A DNA stretch of 64,000 bases, taken from Gracilariopsis chorda (lineage: Eukaryota; Rhodophyta; Florideophyceae; Gracilariales; Gracilariaceae). The notes under the pieces were generated by a model that made no database searches, was not told the origin of the DNA, and saw only the letters and a list, made by a program, of their open reading frames with translations. The translations under genes and the position numbers were made by a program. Below are positions 42,201 to 53,783 of the stretch, piece after piece; the first letter of the stretch is position 1; every line of letters starts with the position of its first letter. Location of the stretch: the NCBI GenBank assembly GCA_003194525.1, contig NBIV01000136.1:62001-126000 (forward strand), written 5' to 3'.

Positions 42201-43228
42201 AATGCTTCTTTCACATGCGCAAGGATGGTCACAGACTCTGGATTCTACTTTATGTTGACGACCTCTTGTTAATGGGCGGCGATGCTGAGACAATCGGAGA
42301 GATGAAGCAATTACTCGCCTCTGAATTTGATATGAAAGAATGCGCAAGGTCAGACAGCTTTTTAGGTGTGTACATGCAACAGAATCCAAACGGAATGCTT
42401 TTGCACCAGCAACCATGCATCGATAAGATACTACACCGCTTCCAGATGGCACATTCGAAACCTGTTGCAACTCCGATGAGTACTGCGTACAAGGCATCAG
42501 AGTTATTGAAAGCAGAGCCTTTTGAGCGTCAAAGTACCTTTCAGGAAGCTATTGGGTCTCTGTTGTACCTGTCTACACGCACGAGGCCGGACATCTGCCA
42601 TGCAGTTAATATACTATCCCGAGCCCAAGCCAATCCTACAGTTGCTCATTGGAATGCCGTGAAAAGAATTCTACGTTACCTCAACGGTACTAGAAATCTT
42701 GGACTGAAGATATTGGCGAAGGATGGAGATAGCTCAAGCACCTTGTATGCCTACGCAGATGCAGATTGGGCTGGTGATGACGTTGATAGAAAGTCGACAA
42801 GTGGTTTTTGTCTCTTCTTGTTGGGGACCATGGTTGAGAGGAAAACTTTGAAACAATCTTGCGTGGCGACTTCCACAACTGAATCAGAATACATTGCAGT
42901 TTCTGAATGTTTCAAAATTGTCAAGTGGGTTCGTAATTTATTGAGCGAGCTACAGATAAGACCAACCTTGAATCCAACTACAGTATACGAAGACAATACT
43001 GGGGTACTGGAATGGGCAGTTGGAAGCGGGCGCGCAAAACATGTTGATTTACGCTATCATTTTGTTCGTCAAGGAGTTGAGTCTGGAATGATGAAAGTAG
43101 TACGTTGCCCAACGGAACACATGATTGCTGACGTACTTACGAAGCCACTTCCGAAGCAAAGGCACATCAAGTTCAGACACTTGCTTGGACTTTGTGATGG
43201 TGCTCATGGCATGGGAGGGATGATGTAA
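39209..43228 (+). CDS. copia gag-pol polyprotein, looks whole
   Basis: One frame of 1339 codons from the ATG at 39209 (MEEDSVKKVPRFFARRHEDF). The frame is open further upstream into the LTR, but this start gives a normal gag N terminus. Parts: capsid-like gag to about 39860; CCHC CFKCGQKGHYKRHC (about 39888-39929); protease VIDSGATCHIV (about 40017); integrase HERFGHIG and CVPCIQGK (about 40420-40540) and acidic triad motifs FTDICGP, YSDNGPEY, QNGVAERF; reverse transcriptase QLDVKCAFLYGH (about 41990) and LYVDDLLLMG (about 42250); and RNase H YADADWAGDD (about 42750) and TTESEYIAVS, ending with VLTKPLPKQRH. Gag and pol are fused in one frame, as in many copia elements. The stop lies a few bases inside the 3' LTR. 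Confidence 0.95.
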   Translation: MEEDSVKKVPRFFARRHEDFTLWMMRIEALLESKELLSVVLQDVSEDGNLETLSGEMKLKVSKARMYIVQSLGDKPLRAVASERKNPFVMYRKLKERYATENAATRVQLQTKLHQLRFTDNAVMSDYVDNLESVFARLDAMGNPIEETMQIAILFSSFGSTGNSAYGPVISALQTFSDEELSWDKVTARLLQEYDTRMAEKKHITSNTVSGTAGTEKALRTKLKGKCFKCGQKGHYKRHCPLNQNRDDEGSSMRIRHQALMARQKRYIFVIDSGATCHIVCDSTLAADFSPVPPRTIALGDGRRVHASRMGNLRLRISQHDETEMLLMLKYVLYVKNMDCNLVSCSQLAEDGCAVHFGISGCSIASQGTTVKAVNNEGLYHVLATISRHQALAAKDSAGTRLWHERFGHIGKQKIHQMSSNKSVMGLNLNAKPEHGSDCVPCIQGKMTRRTLSERSNDNAQVGDVIFTDICGPLSTPSFGNKKYFVSFIDKKSRYKDVRLLSKRKDLTDHFRCFQLKFERQTEKKIKLVYSDNGPEYVGLRKYLSSEGIDWENSAPYTPQQNGVAERFNRPVMEMVRSMLTHAGLPARFWGEAVVTATRIMNQLSCTATNGKTPHEIVTGNVPNVSSLRTFGCEVWVHVAKRKKLDGKARRGILLRCLPHLNYRIFNIDDGSITFARHVTINETVFPGRQLFERKPLNIWNINDDDMEQNMEDSDAEDELLVAEPVGDEDDRSSSVETPNSEDEDNGTGIMANEQDNVESNANDGTEDSGEFTMTPSIQDFLTHYPVRRYPERNRQPPSRFSDTNHSTLVTKEDNAVPIPRDLYEARQLDNWKNWDQAIQDELSSLRSMQTWTVVDKPPEVNVLGSKFVFATKQSSDGSVSRYKARLVAKGCQQGHVPHVYSPVVDFGTVRVALTLACSLGLEIHQLDVKCAFLYGHIDQDSPVYMRPPKGLDIGINEGQVLKLNRSIYGLKQSNAIWSRLFTKRLLALGLKQCLTDQCFFHMRKDGHRLWILLYVDDLLLMGGDAETIGEMKQLLASEFDMKECARSDSFLGVYMQQNPNGMLLHQQPCIDKILHRFQMAHSKPVATPMSTAYKASELLKAEPFERQSTFQEAIGSLLYLSTRTRPDICHAVNILSRAQANPTVAHWNAVKRILRYLNGTRNLGLKILAKDGDSSSTLYAYADADWAGDDVDRKSTSGFCLFLLGTMVERKTLKQSCVATSTTESEYIAVSECFKIVKWVRNLLSELQIRPTLNPTTVYEDNTGVLEWAVGSGRAKHVDLRYHFVRQGVESGMMKVVRCPTEHMIADVLTKPLPKQRHIKFRHLLGLCDGAHGMGGMM

Positions 43229-43511
43229 TGGGAATCGTGTTGTGACATGAGGCACGTAAGTCTCACATATGTATCTTACGTTAGATACATTACGTGATAT
43301 GTAATGTTGTGAGGTAAGCAGTAATTAGTCTGATTAGTGCTGACCTCAGCAGTATAGTAGATTCTGAATCCTGTGGTTCCCTGCAGAGCAACCACAAGCG
43401 TACCAAAGGCGTCTATGATTTTGGCAGGGTTTTGCACAGATGCCATATCTATAAAGGCTTGGAAAAGACTCCACCTTCAAGGAGAAGGAGTCATCCGACC
43501 GAAGCACAACA
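43221..43511 (+). repeat. 3' LTR of the nested copia element
   Basis: About 99% like 38838-39128. Followed by the AAGTC target copy. Confidence 0.93.
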
Positions 43512-43516
43512 AAGTC

Positions 43517-45837
43517 CTCTCTCTCCAGAGAACCTGGTTTGATACGGTGTCCAAGATACTTTGCAGTGTCCGTGAACTATTTGCACTTCCTGATCTTCAC
43601 GATGACACTGGCTTTCTGGATCTTTCTTAAGATTTGTTGGACATGTAGGAAGTGTTCCTTCACAGTGTTACTGAATACAATAATGTCATGTAGATACACT
43701 AGACAGGTCTTCCACTTCTGTTGGGAAGGAATAGTATCGATAGCGCGTTCAAATGACGCGGGGGCGTTGATGAGTCCAGAAGGCATCCGCTTGAAATGGT
43801 AAACATTGCGACATACAAAGGTTGTCTTGTCATGGTCTTCTGGCGCTACAGGGATCTGTTTATAATCCCAATTCACCTCAAGCGTTGTAAAGATGGTTAC
43901 TTCACCAAGGCTGTCCATACATTCACCCATACGAAGTAGCGGGTACGTACTCCTGATGGTGACTGCATTCAGGTTCCTTTAATCGTCACAGAAGCGTCAA
44001 GAACCGTCTGCTTTAGGACCAAGGACGACTGTAGATGCCCAGGAAGACTGAGCTAGCTCAATTATCCGCTCCTCCAGCATGGATCTTACATGTTCCTGTT
44101 CGATTTCCCTTGACCGCGGCCCTGCCCAATAAGGTGGTTGTGAAATAGGCCTCGTCCCTGGCTGAACGTCGATCTGGTGTTCCGTAGCCAAAATCTGTTC
44201 AGTCTTACCACTTCACATGGAAGAGTACTTCAGCAAGAGCTGTCTTAAGCGAGACCAGAATCGCTCGGGTACGTGAAAAAGGTCCACATCGGGTAATAGG
44301 TCTGCTAGCTCTTCCGTACTTGCGGTCGTCAGTTCCAAAATGGGCACTACAGGGCACATTCAGGTTGTCCCTAGGTTCCGACATTCCGATTAATTGGCCG
44401 TTAGAGTATCTTAGGCGTCCATACCGGGAAGCAAAGATTGTCACTGTCCTCGACCAGCATAACGGGATTGACCCCTGCCGATCCCGAAGCGGCTCCCCCC
44501 TCTACTGCCACAAATGCGATTGTTTCTGTGCTCTCTCCAGCGCGGAAGCTTGCTGAACTCCATTCTTTTGGACCTGAATGGGCTCAGTCGACATGGCAGA
44601 CTTCTGCCCTTCTTGGCAGACGGCGTCAGTAGCTTGCCACGTCTTGACCTTCTAGTAAAACGTAGCAAGTACGCGATTACGGTCGTCTTCCATTAAGTCC
44701 TCATAGTTCAAGATGATCTTGTATATGTCCTTGTTGGGCAGGGTGCACTCCACGGAAAGGTAATGACGACCATAGCAGTTGTAACAGAGCATGTTATCCG
44801 TATAGGGGCGTTTGAGAGCAGAGTTGCCAGGTACCGCGCGGGTACCAGCCCATCCGGGTCTCCGGTTCGTGAAATCTCTGGACGGCGGGACAATCCCGGC
44901 TAGGTACTGACCTCCACGGGTCTCCATGGTCATCAAATGCCCTTCTAAACTTCCCTTGGTGGTCGGGAGGTCCGTGGTCGGAATAGAATCAAATGGATCA
45001 TCCAGGTAATGCATTGCCTCGTGATGTGAAGAACTCCCTTGCGTGCGCGAGATTGAGGATTCTTTCGAGTTTTCTGGGGATTGTACCAATAACACTTTGA
45101 CATAGGCGGGCTTGAATGGTCGTTTAAGGCCGTGGGTTTTGATGTCCTACGTATCCAGGTGTCCGGTGCGTATACGACCACGTGCCCTGACTGCATCGCC
45201 TTCAGCTTGTGCAAAGTGCACCAATTCCAAATAGCTAATATGAATATTCCATTCTCGGTGTCTATCCTTGAGTACTTGATAGCCGGGTCCAACCTGTCCA
45301 AGATTAGGAGTATCTTCTATTCTATCCAGTGGACATTCCCAAACCGCGTGGCGCCATTGTTGAGCCTTGAGCTCTACTCGACCTCATCCTCGTCAGGCTT
45401 TTGAACAATATCCCTGAGCGCGAGGTTAGCTGTTCGAATCGCATTCGCACTAGCATAGCTCTGCAGGAGGTATTGCAATGCCTCGGGCCCGTTCGTGACT
45501 CCACCTTCGTCGACGGTTAACGAACTGGGTACGGCACGATACTGATCAAGGGCAAACTCACACAGAAAATTTGGAAAAGCCACATAGGCTTGAGTTCCGT
45601 TCCTCTCCAGCGTGTCTGCCTCTGCGGCAAAGTGCGGGAGAAAGTTGGACACTAAAATGGTATCTTTCCCGTTGAACAACAAGTCATCCATGGCTACCTT
45701 CATCCCCCTGATGGGATCTTTCACTTTTCCCGTATCGTCACGAGTTCGCTTAAGCCACTGGATCTTCAACCGGTACAGGCGATAGTTCATGATCTTTTCA
45801 TAATGAGGGTTCGTACATGGAAGAGGTTGGAGTCCTC
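43517..45837 (-). pseudogene. old gypsy gag (3' part), protease region and 5' part of reverse transcriptase
   Basis: Gag with a capsid-like segment (about 45374-45790, LVSNFLPHFAAEADTLERNG) and a zinc-knuckle-like CYNCYGRHYLSVEC (about 44745-44790). Reverse transcriptase entry PPYWAGPRSREIEQEHVRSM (about 44.1 kb), and VTIFTTLEVNWDYKQIPVAP with FKRMPSGLINAPASFERA (about 43.75-43.9 kb) and LVYLHDIIVFS (about 43.7 kb). Continues after the nested copia at 38832 on one side, and after the chromovirus at 56998 on the other. Confidence 0.75.
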
Positions 45838-45842
45838 GACAG

Positions 45843-46320
45843 TGTGAGAGAGCGAAGTCCAGTGGATTCTACAATTCTGGAGACCCGTATGGACGATACA
45901 CGTTGTGTATCGGGCCTAAGGAGGGCTAACTGTATTTTATATAATTCATTTAATTTTATTATTTTCTTAACCATAGGACTAGAGATAACTACTGTAGATT
46001 AGGGCACTTTACAGTGCCACAGGATCGAGGCGCCTCGGTGCCACTACTTATGCACCTCGAGCTGCGCCTCCCCTAGTGACGGTAAACTCAGACACCCTCG
46101 TGAGTCCTGAGTACCCCCGTACTTGGTATTCACGCTCCCAACTGGCCTTCAAGGTATCGCTACCGCACCTCCAACCTGCAGGACTGCGTAGTTAGCGCCA
46201 TCCCATTGCGCCAACATTACCAGAGATGTCGCCGCCGTTCCATTGACCTTAGGACCCCCCAGCTCTGCCACGCTACCACGAGACCATTATGAGTTTGCCC
46301 ACTTGGCTCGCTATCCTACA
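45843..46320 (+). repeat. 5' LTR of the chromovirus
   Basis: 478 bp, TGTGAGAGAGCGAAGTC start and GCTATCCTACA end, with an AT-rich block (TGTATTTTATATAATTC) that may hold the promoter. Confidence 0.92.
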
Positions 46321-46322
46321 TT

Positions 46323-46335
46323 TGGTCTCCCGACC
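46323..46335 (+). other. primer-binding site of the chromovirus
   Basis: TGGTCTCCCGACC two bases after the LTR, different from the TGGCGCC-type site of the old gypsy element. The matching tRNA cannot be named without a tRNA set. Confidence 0.55.
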
Positions 46336-46425
46336 TAGAATCCTCTTGGACGTTTGAGTACATACCTTAAAGATAAGACGAAATTACGGGATTCTACCTT
46401 TGGACCTTAGACAGACGGACTGGTA

Positions 46426-48597
46426 ATGACAAGCAACCGCCCCATGGATACCGAATATAACCCCCGACATGATGATCAGAGGACGCCTCAGGCTGGCCCC
46501 AGTGGACTGTCGACGGTTCCTGAAACCATTGGCATCGCGGCCGATGGTACCAGCGACCGCCGGAGTACACGCAGTCAACCTTTAGGACTTCCATTGACCC
46601 CCGCGGATAATCCGGAAAGGATTGCGAGAGAGTCCAATTTGGCCGCTCGTCTCCGTTCCCGCCTCAACAGGATCAATTACCAGCCGGCCACGCCGACGCA
46701 AGACCTACAGGAAGCTTCTCCAGATGTGAGGGAAGACCTCTCCAGAGGTCTCGCTGATGTCCTATGGCCGCAACTGAAACGTCTCTGTGAGGAGCACGTT
46801 CCGTCCCTTTTGGATACCCGTGTTCCATAGTTCTTAGATGGGATGATTGACCAAAGGATTACTTGCCTCGTTCCTCAGGTCCTGGAGTCCACGACTTTCG
46901 TGGAAGCCATGGCCTCGACCATACGGACGGAGGTCACACGCCAGGTAGGCACCCCGGCCCTTGCGGCCAATATTCAAAGTATTCCGTCGGCCTCCGTGTG
47001 GCAACCACACTCCGAACCCCCGGTAGTAGCTGCTTTACCAGCCCCTCGCCGGTTTAACTAACAGGACGACCAAATCGAAGTGCACCCAGGGAGTGGAAGA
47101 GAGCCTCCCCGGCAAGAAGGCCTAATGGCTGCACGAACCATGAGGTACCAGGGCTCCCAGCAGACCCGCAGACCCATTGGAATTGGCGATGTCGAGATCG
47201 CTCCATTGGACGAGCGAAGTGCTGACCGAAGGAAGAACAGAAGACCTAGAAGGAACAAGAAGTCGAGGAAGAGGAGAGACCATTCGGACGAGAGCGATAA
47301 CGGGTCCAGTTTGGACTCGTCAGTTTCGACCGATACGGACGCGGATGAGGCAGCTGTTCAACGCTTCAGGCCGCTGGCAACTACCAACGAACTTTTTAAG
47401 AAAGTGTTGGACTATCGAACTTACCGACTGGACAACAGGTCCTCAAGGTATTCCGGTTCGGTGGCTCGATGAGTCACCAAGTGGGCCAAACGGATGCAGC
47501 ATACCGTTACGGACAAGTTCTCGGGAACTGACCCGATCGCTGTCCTTAGGTTTCTGTCTCAATTCCGTACGGCCTGCGACCAGAACTGCGTCCACGAGGG
47601 AGCCACTCTGTACCTGTTTCAGTTTTTTCTCAGTGGACAAGCGCGCGACCATGTGGTTTCGAAGATCTCTGGTTCCAGTGACCCAATGGATGCGACCATT
47701 ATGGAGCTCCTTAGGTCCTGCCCAGAGGTCGTTCATTACCTTTTGGAGACGTACGCCACTGACGACGTAATTATGAATGCCCATCAGGACGTGATTTCCT
47801 TTAGGAAAAGCACTAACGTGACCGAAACGGACTTTGCTGACCAACTGTGGAAGAACGCATACCGCTGTGGGAATGTGTTTTCCGAAGGACGACTCAAGCA
47901 GCACTTCATCGCTGGATTGCTGCCGGCCATTAAGACTCACGTGCGTAATCACCACTCGGACAACCAGAGGCTTTCGTTCCGCCAGTTGGTTACGTTTGCC
48001 GAAGGATACGGCAAGACCTATAGGACATCCCGTCGAGTGGCGGACATGGAGGCCAGAGGTCGAGCATCACCTTTGAGGAAGAGTTCCAAAGTCCATATGG
48101 TCGACTTTTCTGAAAGCGAGTCCACTGGTAACAACCGTTCGGAAGAAGGAGATATCCTTGCGGTCTCTTGTTCTTCCGCTACTTCTGGTGCGCCATCCAT
48201 ATAGGCCACTGGAACTACTACTCCATCTGGACAAACGTCGCCACGGTATACGTTCGTCCAACCTAGGAAGGACGTTTTCACCCGCGGGCCACCTTGCAAT
48301 CTCTGCCTCTCCACGGCCAGGCCGTGTGAATGCATGAAGTTCATGCCAGAGGATGTTCGAAAGAACTTCCTAGCCCTAAGGGATGAGAACTTCCAAGCCA
48401 GGAGGGCAGAGGGAAATTACCCTCGTCAGTACCAACGGAATCAGTCCTCAGGGTCTAGTCGATACGCCACGCCGCGCGAGGCTCCGGCCTCTCAGGTCAA
48501 CGCTATCGATATTTCTGATACGGATACTGTCCCTCTGGTGACCCCCGTGGAAGCTCCAGTGGACCGTCACGGAAAGACCGAACAGGAAAACGCGTAG
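46426..48597 (+). pseudogene. chromovirus gag remains
   Basis: The N-terminal part is proline- and charge-rich. The capsid core is at about 47.5-48.05 kb (FLSQFRTACDQNCVHEGATL, ETYATDDVIMNAHQ, FADQLWKNAYRCGN, LRQLVTFAEGYG-like). A basic RRKNRRPRRNKKSRKRR stretch (about 47230-47280) precedes an acidic serine run. A cysteine cluster CNLCLSTARPCEC (about 48295-48335) may be a degenerate knuckle. The serine/arginine block resembles one in the old gypsy gag at 57.0-57.2 kb (minus strand), so the two are related. Broken in a few places. Confidence 0.75.
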
Positions 48598-48799
48598 AGG
48601 AGCGACCGGAGGCGAACCGCCCCTCTGAGGATCCCAGCCTCAACCCCGATGGACAGGAGTCACCTGGCTCCAGAAGTCCTTCGGAGCCTCACCAACCAAC
48701 GGACAAGTGGACCGACGAACAGATGGAACCGTCACTGGATGACCAGGACCCTATCTGTGTCCTTAGGAAGAAGAACTACAAAGTTTGCATGACCATAGG

Positions 48800-51700
48800 A
48801 CTCCGCACCTCACACTATAGAGTGGCTAGGAGTGTGCTGGACACGGGCGCCGGGCCCAATTTGATACATCCTAAGGTCCTACCAATTGGTTGGTAAGAAA
48901 AGGTTCGGGTGAGGAAGATCCCCAGGATTACTGATGCTTCGCGGAGACCAATGGCCATTAAAGGAATCATTTCGTTATTTGTCCAACTGGGCAGTTTGCG
49001 AGTCCGTACGTGCTTCCTCGTATGTCCGAACTTGGGAGCGGAATGTATCCTTGGGACTTCCTTCATCGACCGCTATGTGAAGGACATTTACCCTGGCCTT
49101 CGGAAAGTCGCGTTCTATCGCGCACATCCTGTGGCCTTGATAGGTTCCAAACCGGGATCTGAGGCAAACCCGCGGAAACCTCCACTGGCGACGAAAACTA
49201 TGTCCAATAAGGTCAGGCTCAAAAAAGCCTTGGTCATCCTTGCGATGATTAAGACCACCGCTTGGGTTCAGTGCGAGTCCTCTGGTCTTTTGACGCTGCA
49301 GAATCATCCGAAGACGATCCGCCGTCAACTCAACCTCATGGCCAATGGAGTTATGGACGTTCGTCCGCGGCAGCCCTTTGTGGTCAGTATGAGTAACTTC
49401 ACTGACCATCCGGTTAGATTACCTAAAGGAACAGTAGTTGGCATTGCCCTACCAGCTCCTGTGGCCATTAGGGAAACCAATTTGGACAGCTCCCACCTGG
49501 AAGACGACGAGGACGCCGAGTCCTGGGAGGGGGACGTCAAAATGGGCGAAGAATTCGAATCCTATAGGCCTCAGGTTATAGAGCTCCTTCGGGAATTCAA
49601 ATCCATATGGTCTGGCCAGCTAGGCGAGATTCGGGTGACAAAGCACCGAATCGAGCTTAAGGACGACGCGAAACCAGTGTACCAACACCCCTATAGGACG
49701 GGCCTAAAAGGAAGAACCGTCGTGGCCGAACATATGGAAAAGATGAGGAGGGCCAACGTCATCGAGCCGGATCCTCCTCATCAGTCCGAATGAGCCAGCC
49801 CCTTTTTCCTCGTGGCCAAGAAGGATGGCTCCGTCAGGTTTTGCGTTGACTACAGGAAGCTCAACGCTATGACGAAAAGGGATTCGTACGCTATCCCCCG
49901 GATGGACGACTGTCTCAATTCCTTAGGAGAGGCAGCTGTCTTTACCAACTTGGACGCCAATTGGGGATATTGGCAAATACCACTGGACGATGACGCGAAG
50001 CCGCTGACCATGTTCAAGACCCACGAGGGACTTTTCCGATTCACTCGTATGCCATTTGGATTAATGAACACACCCGCTACGTTCTAGAGAGAAATGGACA
50101 TTATCCAATCTAGGGTCAAATGGAGGTTCGCACTGGTCTATTTAGACGATGTTATCATCTTCTCTAAGACCATTGGTGAACATTTCTCCCACGTAAGGAC
50201 AGTCCTGAGGATTCTCCGCGAGGCCGGAATAACGTTGAAGCTCCCCAAGTGCTTCTTCTTCCAGTCCTCTGTAGATTACCTTGGCCATGTGGTCCGCCCT
50301 GGATGCCTACAGGTTGCCTCGACGACGACTGACGCCATACGGCAAGCTAAGCCCCCCAGGACCCATACGGAGTTGCGTTCCTTTTTAGGTCTATGTAACG
50401 TCTATCGTCGCTTTGTCCAAGGGTTTGCGAAAATCGCTGCGCCGCTTAACGACGTGTTGCGCAAAGGGACCCCATCAGAGTTCGACTGCCTGATGGACGA
50501 GCAATATGAAGCTTTTGAGACCCTGCGGGATAAGCTTCTGAACCCTCCTATATTGCCCTTGCCTAAACCGGACAAACCGGACATCCTTGATACGGATGCG
50601 TACGATGGCCAAACTGGATGTCTTCTCCTCCAGGAACAAGAATCTCCGAAGGACTATAGACCAATGGGCTATTGGAACCGCTCGCTAACGAGCCCAGATC
50701 GGAACTATAGCACGTCCGAGAAGGAATGCTTATCCATTGTCTGGTCAGTATTAACCTTAAGGCCATACTTGGAAGGCGCTCGGTTTACCATAAGGACTGA
50801 TCACCATTCGCTTAGGTGGCTCATGAACATGACCGACGCGTCCAGCAGGCTCGCCCGATGGAGATTGCTCCTGTCGGAGTTTGATTTTGATGTTGCCTAC
50901 AGGCCAGGGATAAAGCACCAAGCAGCTGATGCCCTTTCCAGGATCCTGAACGATGGCACTGATCAATCTCCTCTGGACGACGAGCTACCTACACCGGACC
51001 TGATAGGTTATGAATCTGACCATGAGGATGACTTCCTTCTAGGACGCGTTAATTGCGATGAACCCGATGTGGACGTGGAAGCAGTATACCTGGTGGACTG
51101 GTCTATGGACGAGAAAAGCAAAAACACAGTCCCTTGAGGTGAACGCAGTTCAACCAGAGGAAAAGGAGCTCCTGCCCATCACGCTGGATGAGCTCCTTCA
51201 GGCCGAAAAGGACGACGAGTACTGCAAGAAGCAGGCTGGCCTCGTCGGGACCCCTGGTTGTCTGTTTGACTATGACCGATTGGGACTGCTCTGCCGCAGA
51301 GCCCTTCTGGACGGAGCAATCCAACGGGTCATCCCTAAAGTCCTCAGGGTACAAGTTCTGTACCTCGCCCACTACCCCCGGTTGGCCGGCCACCCTGGCG
51401 GAACGAGAATGTATCAGTCCCTACGGAAACATTTCTACTGTCCCTTTATGGCCAATGACCTTTGGCAAACCTCTAGGACGTGCGCCTCGTGCGTTAAAGT
51501 ACAGGGCTCGAAAGCCACCCATCAGGCCAAGCTGAAGCTGTTCCCAGCTACTGGACCACTGGAGTTTATCGCTACGGATATCCTAGGGCCGTTACCGTCA
51601 ACGACCCATAAAAATAAGTTTATCTTGGTGCTTACCGATCGGTTCACCAAGCTCACCAGAGCTATTCCCATGAGGTCCACTACGGCCACTGACGTAGCAA

Positions 51701-52989
51701 TGGCGTTCTTGACCCATTGGGTGTATCCATATGGTCTGCCACTTTATCTCCTTTCGGACAACGGGCCACAGTTCGTATCGAAATTCTTCGCTCACGTCTG
51801 TACGAACTTAGGAATTAAGCACGTTACCACGACTGCTTATCATCCGCAGACCAATGGACAGGCTGAGCGCTTCAATAGAACCATCAAGGACAGACTGGTG
51901 CATTACGCCACTGAGCACCAGGCCAATTGGGATGACTACGTCGGACCACTGGTCTATGCGTACAACACGCAAGTCCATCGGTCCACGGGTACTACACCCT
52001 TCGATCTGACGCTCACGCGACAGCCCCCATACTTCGCAGTTGACCTTAAAGACAGCTGGGTCCGACAGGACTTTACGGCAGAGATGACCCCTGCCCAGAC
52101 TAAACGGTATACCCGAAAGCGGATAGACGACATTATCCGGACGGCCAGTACACGCCTGACGAAGTCCCAACGGAGATACAAAATTGACTTTGATGAGGGC
52201 GTGAGGTTTACGCCATCCTTTAAGGCCGGTGACACGGTCTACCTCGACCGCGCCACATCGGATAGGTCTCAGGACGGCATCGAGGTCATCACCCGAAAGC
52301 TCCTCCAACGGTCCACTGGTCCCTACAAGGTTCTCTCCTCTACGTCCCATACGGTCACTATTGAAATCGATGGCCTACAGGAAACCGTCGCGATTGACTG
52401 CATTACGGCGGCGCCTGAGCCGCCGACGCCCACTGGTTCCCCTTTGGACAATCCTGAGGACGCCCCTCCGGATACTCCCAATTCCGCCCTACAGGACTCT
52501 ACACCCACGGACCAGCAGCCTTCGTCCCGTCCTAGGGAACTTATGGCAGACCCATTGGTCACCCCGACCGCTACATCACCTCCAAAGGTCGTCTCTGCTG
52601 ATCCATTGGCCCCCTCACCCCAAGAGGAAAGCAAAGAGGAAGTACCGTCCCAGTCGGCCAATGACGGTTACGACCCTTTGGAAGAGATGGATCTACCCGA
52701 GGAGTGGCCTGTGGATGTCCCGAGGGACGCAGCTTCACTTCCTAAGGAAAGCGCTATAGATCGGGCGGTCAATGCCGGCATTGACGACGACGGCGTCGTC
52801 AAATACTGTGTCCGCAGGTATGGCTACAAACCCTCTGAGGACACATGGGAACCCCGGGACAACATCCCGGAGAACTTTGTCCTTAGGTTTCGGCGCCGCA
52901 TGAGCCGCACGGAGCGCGACCTTAAGGCGGGGGCATACATACTAAACTCCAATGGTCAAGGTTCGAGGTATTCTGATGGACGTCGCTAA
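48800..52989 (+). pseudogene. chromovirus pol: protease, reverse transcriptase, RNase H, integrase, chromodomain
   Basis: Protease DTGAGPNLIHP (about 48840) and CILGTSFIDRY. Reverse transcriptase DYRKLNAMTKRDSYAIPRMD, FRFTRMPFGLMNTPATF and LVYLDDVIIFSK (about 49.8-50.2 kb). RNase H with LDTDAYDGQTGC, RTDHHSLRWLM and HQAADALSRI (about 50.6-50.95 kb). Integrase with a H2C2 zinc domain around HYPRLAGHPGG and CASCVKV (about 51.37-51.5 kb) and core FIATDILGP, LLSDNGPQFV and AYHPQTNGQAERFNR (about 51.57-51.88 kb). Then a proline-rich linker and a chromodomain (about 52.79-52.9 kb: VVKYCVRRYGYKPSEDTWEP). The chromodomain places it among chromoviruses, whose chromodomain guides insertion. Broken in a few places. 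Confidence 0.88.
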
Positions 52990-53783
52990 CTCCCGTGCTC
53001 AAGCCGTTGAGCTGACCACAAGGATAGAAGCACTGAGCACGCGCACTACGAGCGCTAAGCCGATCTGGATCTCCATGGGCCACGGCGCGGAGCGCTAACC
53101 ATCACTTGGCCTAACTATAGTGCGGCCTACCTCTGGCGCACGCTAATTTTGGCACTAGCTATCAGCCCAATGGAACATCAGCACGGGCGGCGCCCGCCAA
53201 GGCGTGCACGCTTGATCAAAAACTCCGTCGGCCAAATGGACAATTTTTTGGAGCGGCGTTGCACGCCCCGAAATCGACCAAAACAAAGAATGGCCAATAT
53301 CTCGGCTTCTAGGCCGCGCACAGACCAACGGACACCGGATTCGGACTCGCCTCATTGCGGCTTAAACGGTTCCACATGGGCGCATTGCGCAGCTCGCGCG
53401 CAGCCGGCGCGCAGGCCGACCGCTGGCACGTCAAAAAATTGACAATTTCGGATGGCCAATTTCTCAGCCCAGTTTTTTGGAGTGCCAAGGGCCTCATCCG
53501 GATGGACACGAGCGCCAGCACGCCACGTGTGCACGCACACATGTCTAATGGCCAACCGCCGCCCTGAAGGACCGGCCACAGGGAGGGAGATCGCCGCTTC
53601 CCAATTGGTCACTGCAAGCTAATGCATGTCCATTGGAATGCGAACCGTCGCGGTGCTCTTCGAGGGCAAACCACCGCACTAGCTGACCTGAACGACGGTC
53701 AAGCCGACCAAAGGGAAAAGAATATAACAACCAATGGATAACTTGACTTTATTGAGACCTAGGAGGCTAACCTACTAGCGCCC
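52990..53783 (+). other. GC-rich spacer inside the chromovirus
   Basis: No clear gene on either strand. Repeated ATGGCCAAT and TTTTTTGGAG words and several GCGCGC runs are present. It separates the chromodomain end from the antisense coding region. Confidence 0.5.

Larger units (their letters stand above)
38838..43511 (+). mobile_element. Ty1/copia LTR retrotransposon, looks whole, nested in gypsy reverse transcriptase
   Basis: 4674 bp with 291-bp LTRs (38838-39128 and 43221-43511), TGATG starts and CAACA ends. A perfect 5-bp target duplication AAGTC lies at 38833-38837 and 43512-43516. A primer site starts at 39130 and a purine run GGGAGGGA precedes the 3' LTR. The LTRs differ at about three positions (about 1%), so insertion was recent. 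The coding frame is uninterrupted. It is inserted in the opposite orientation to its gypsy host. Confidence 0.95.
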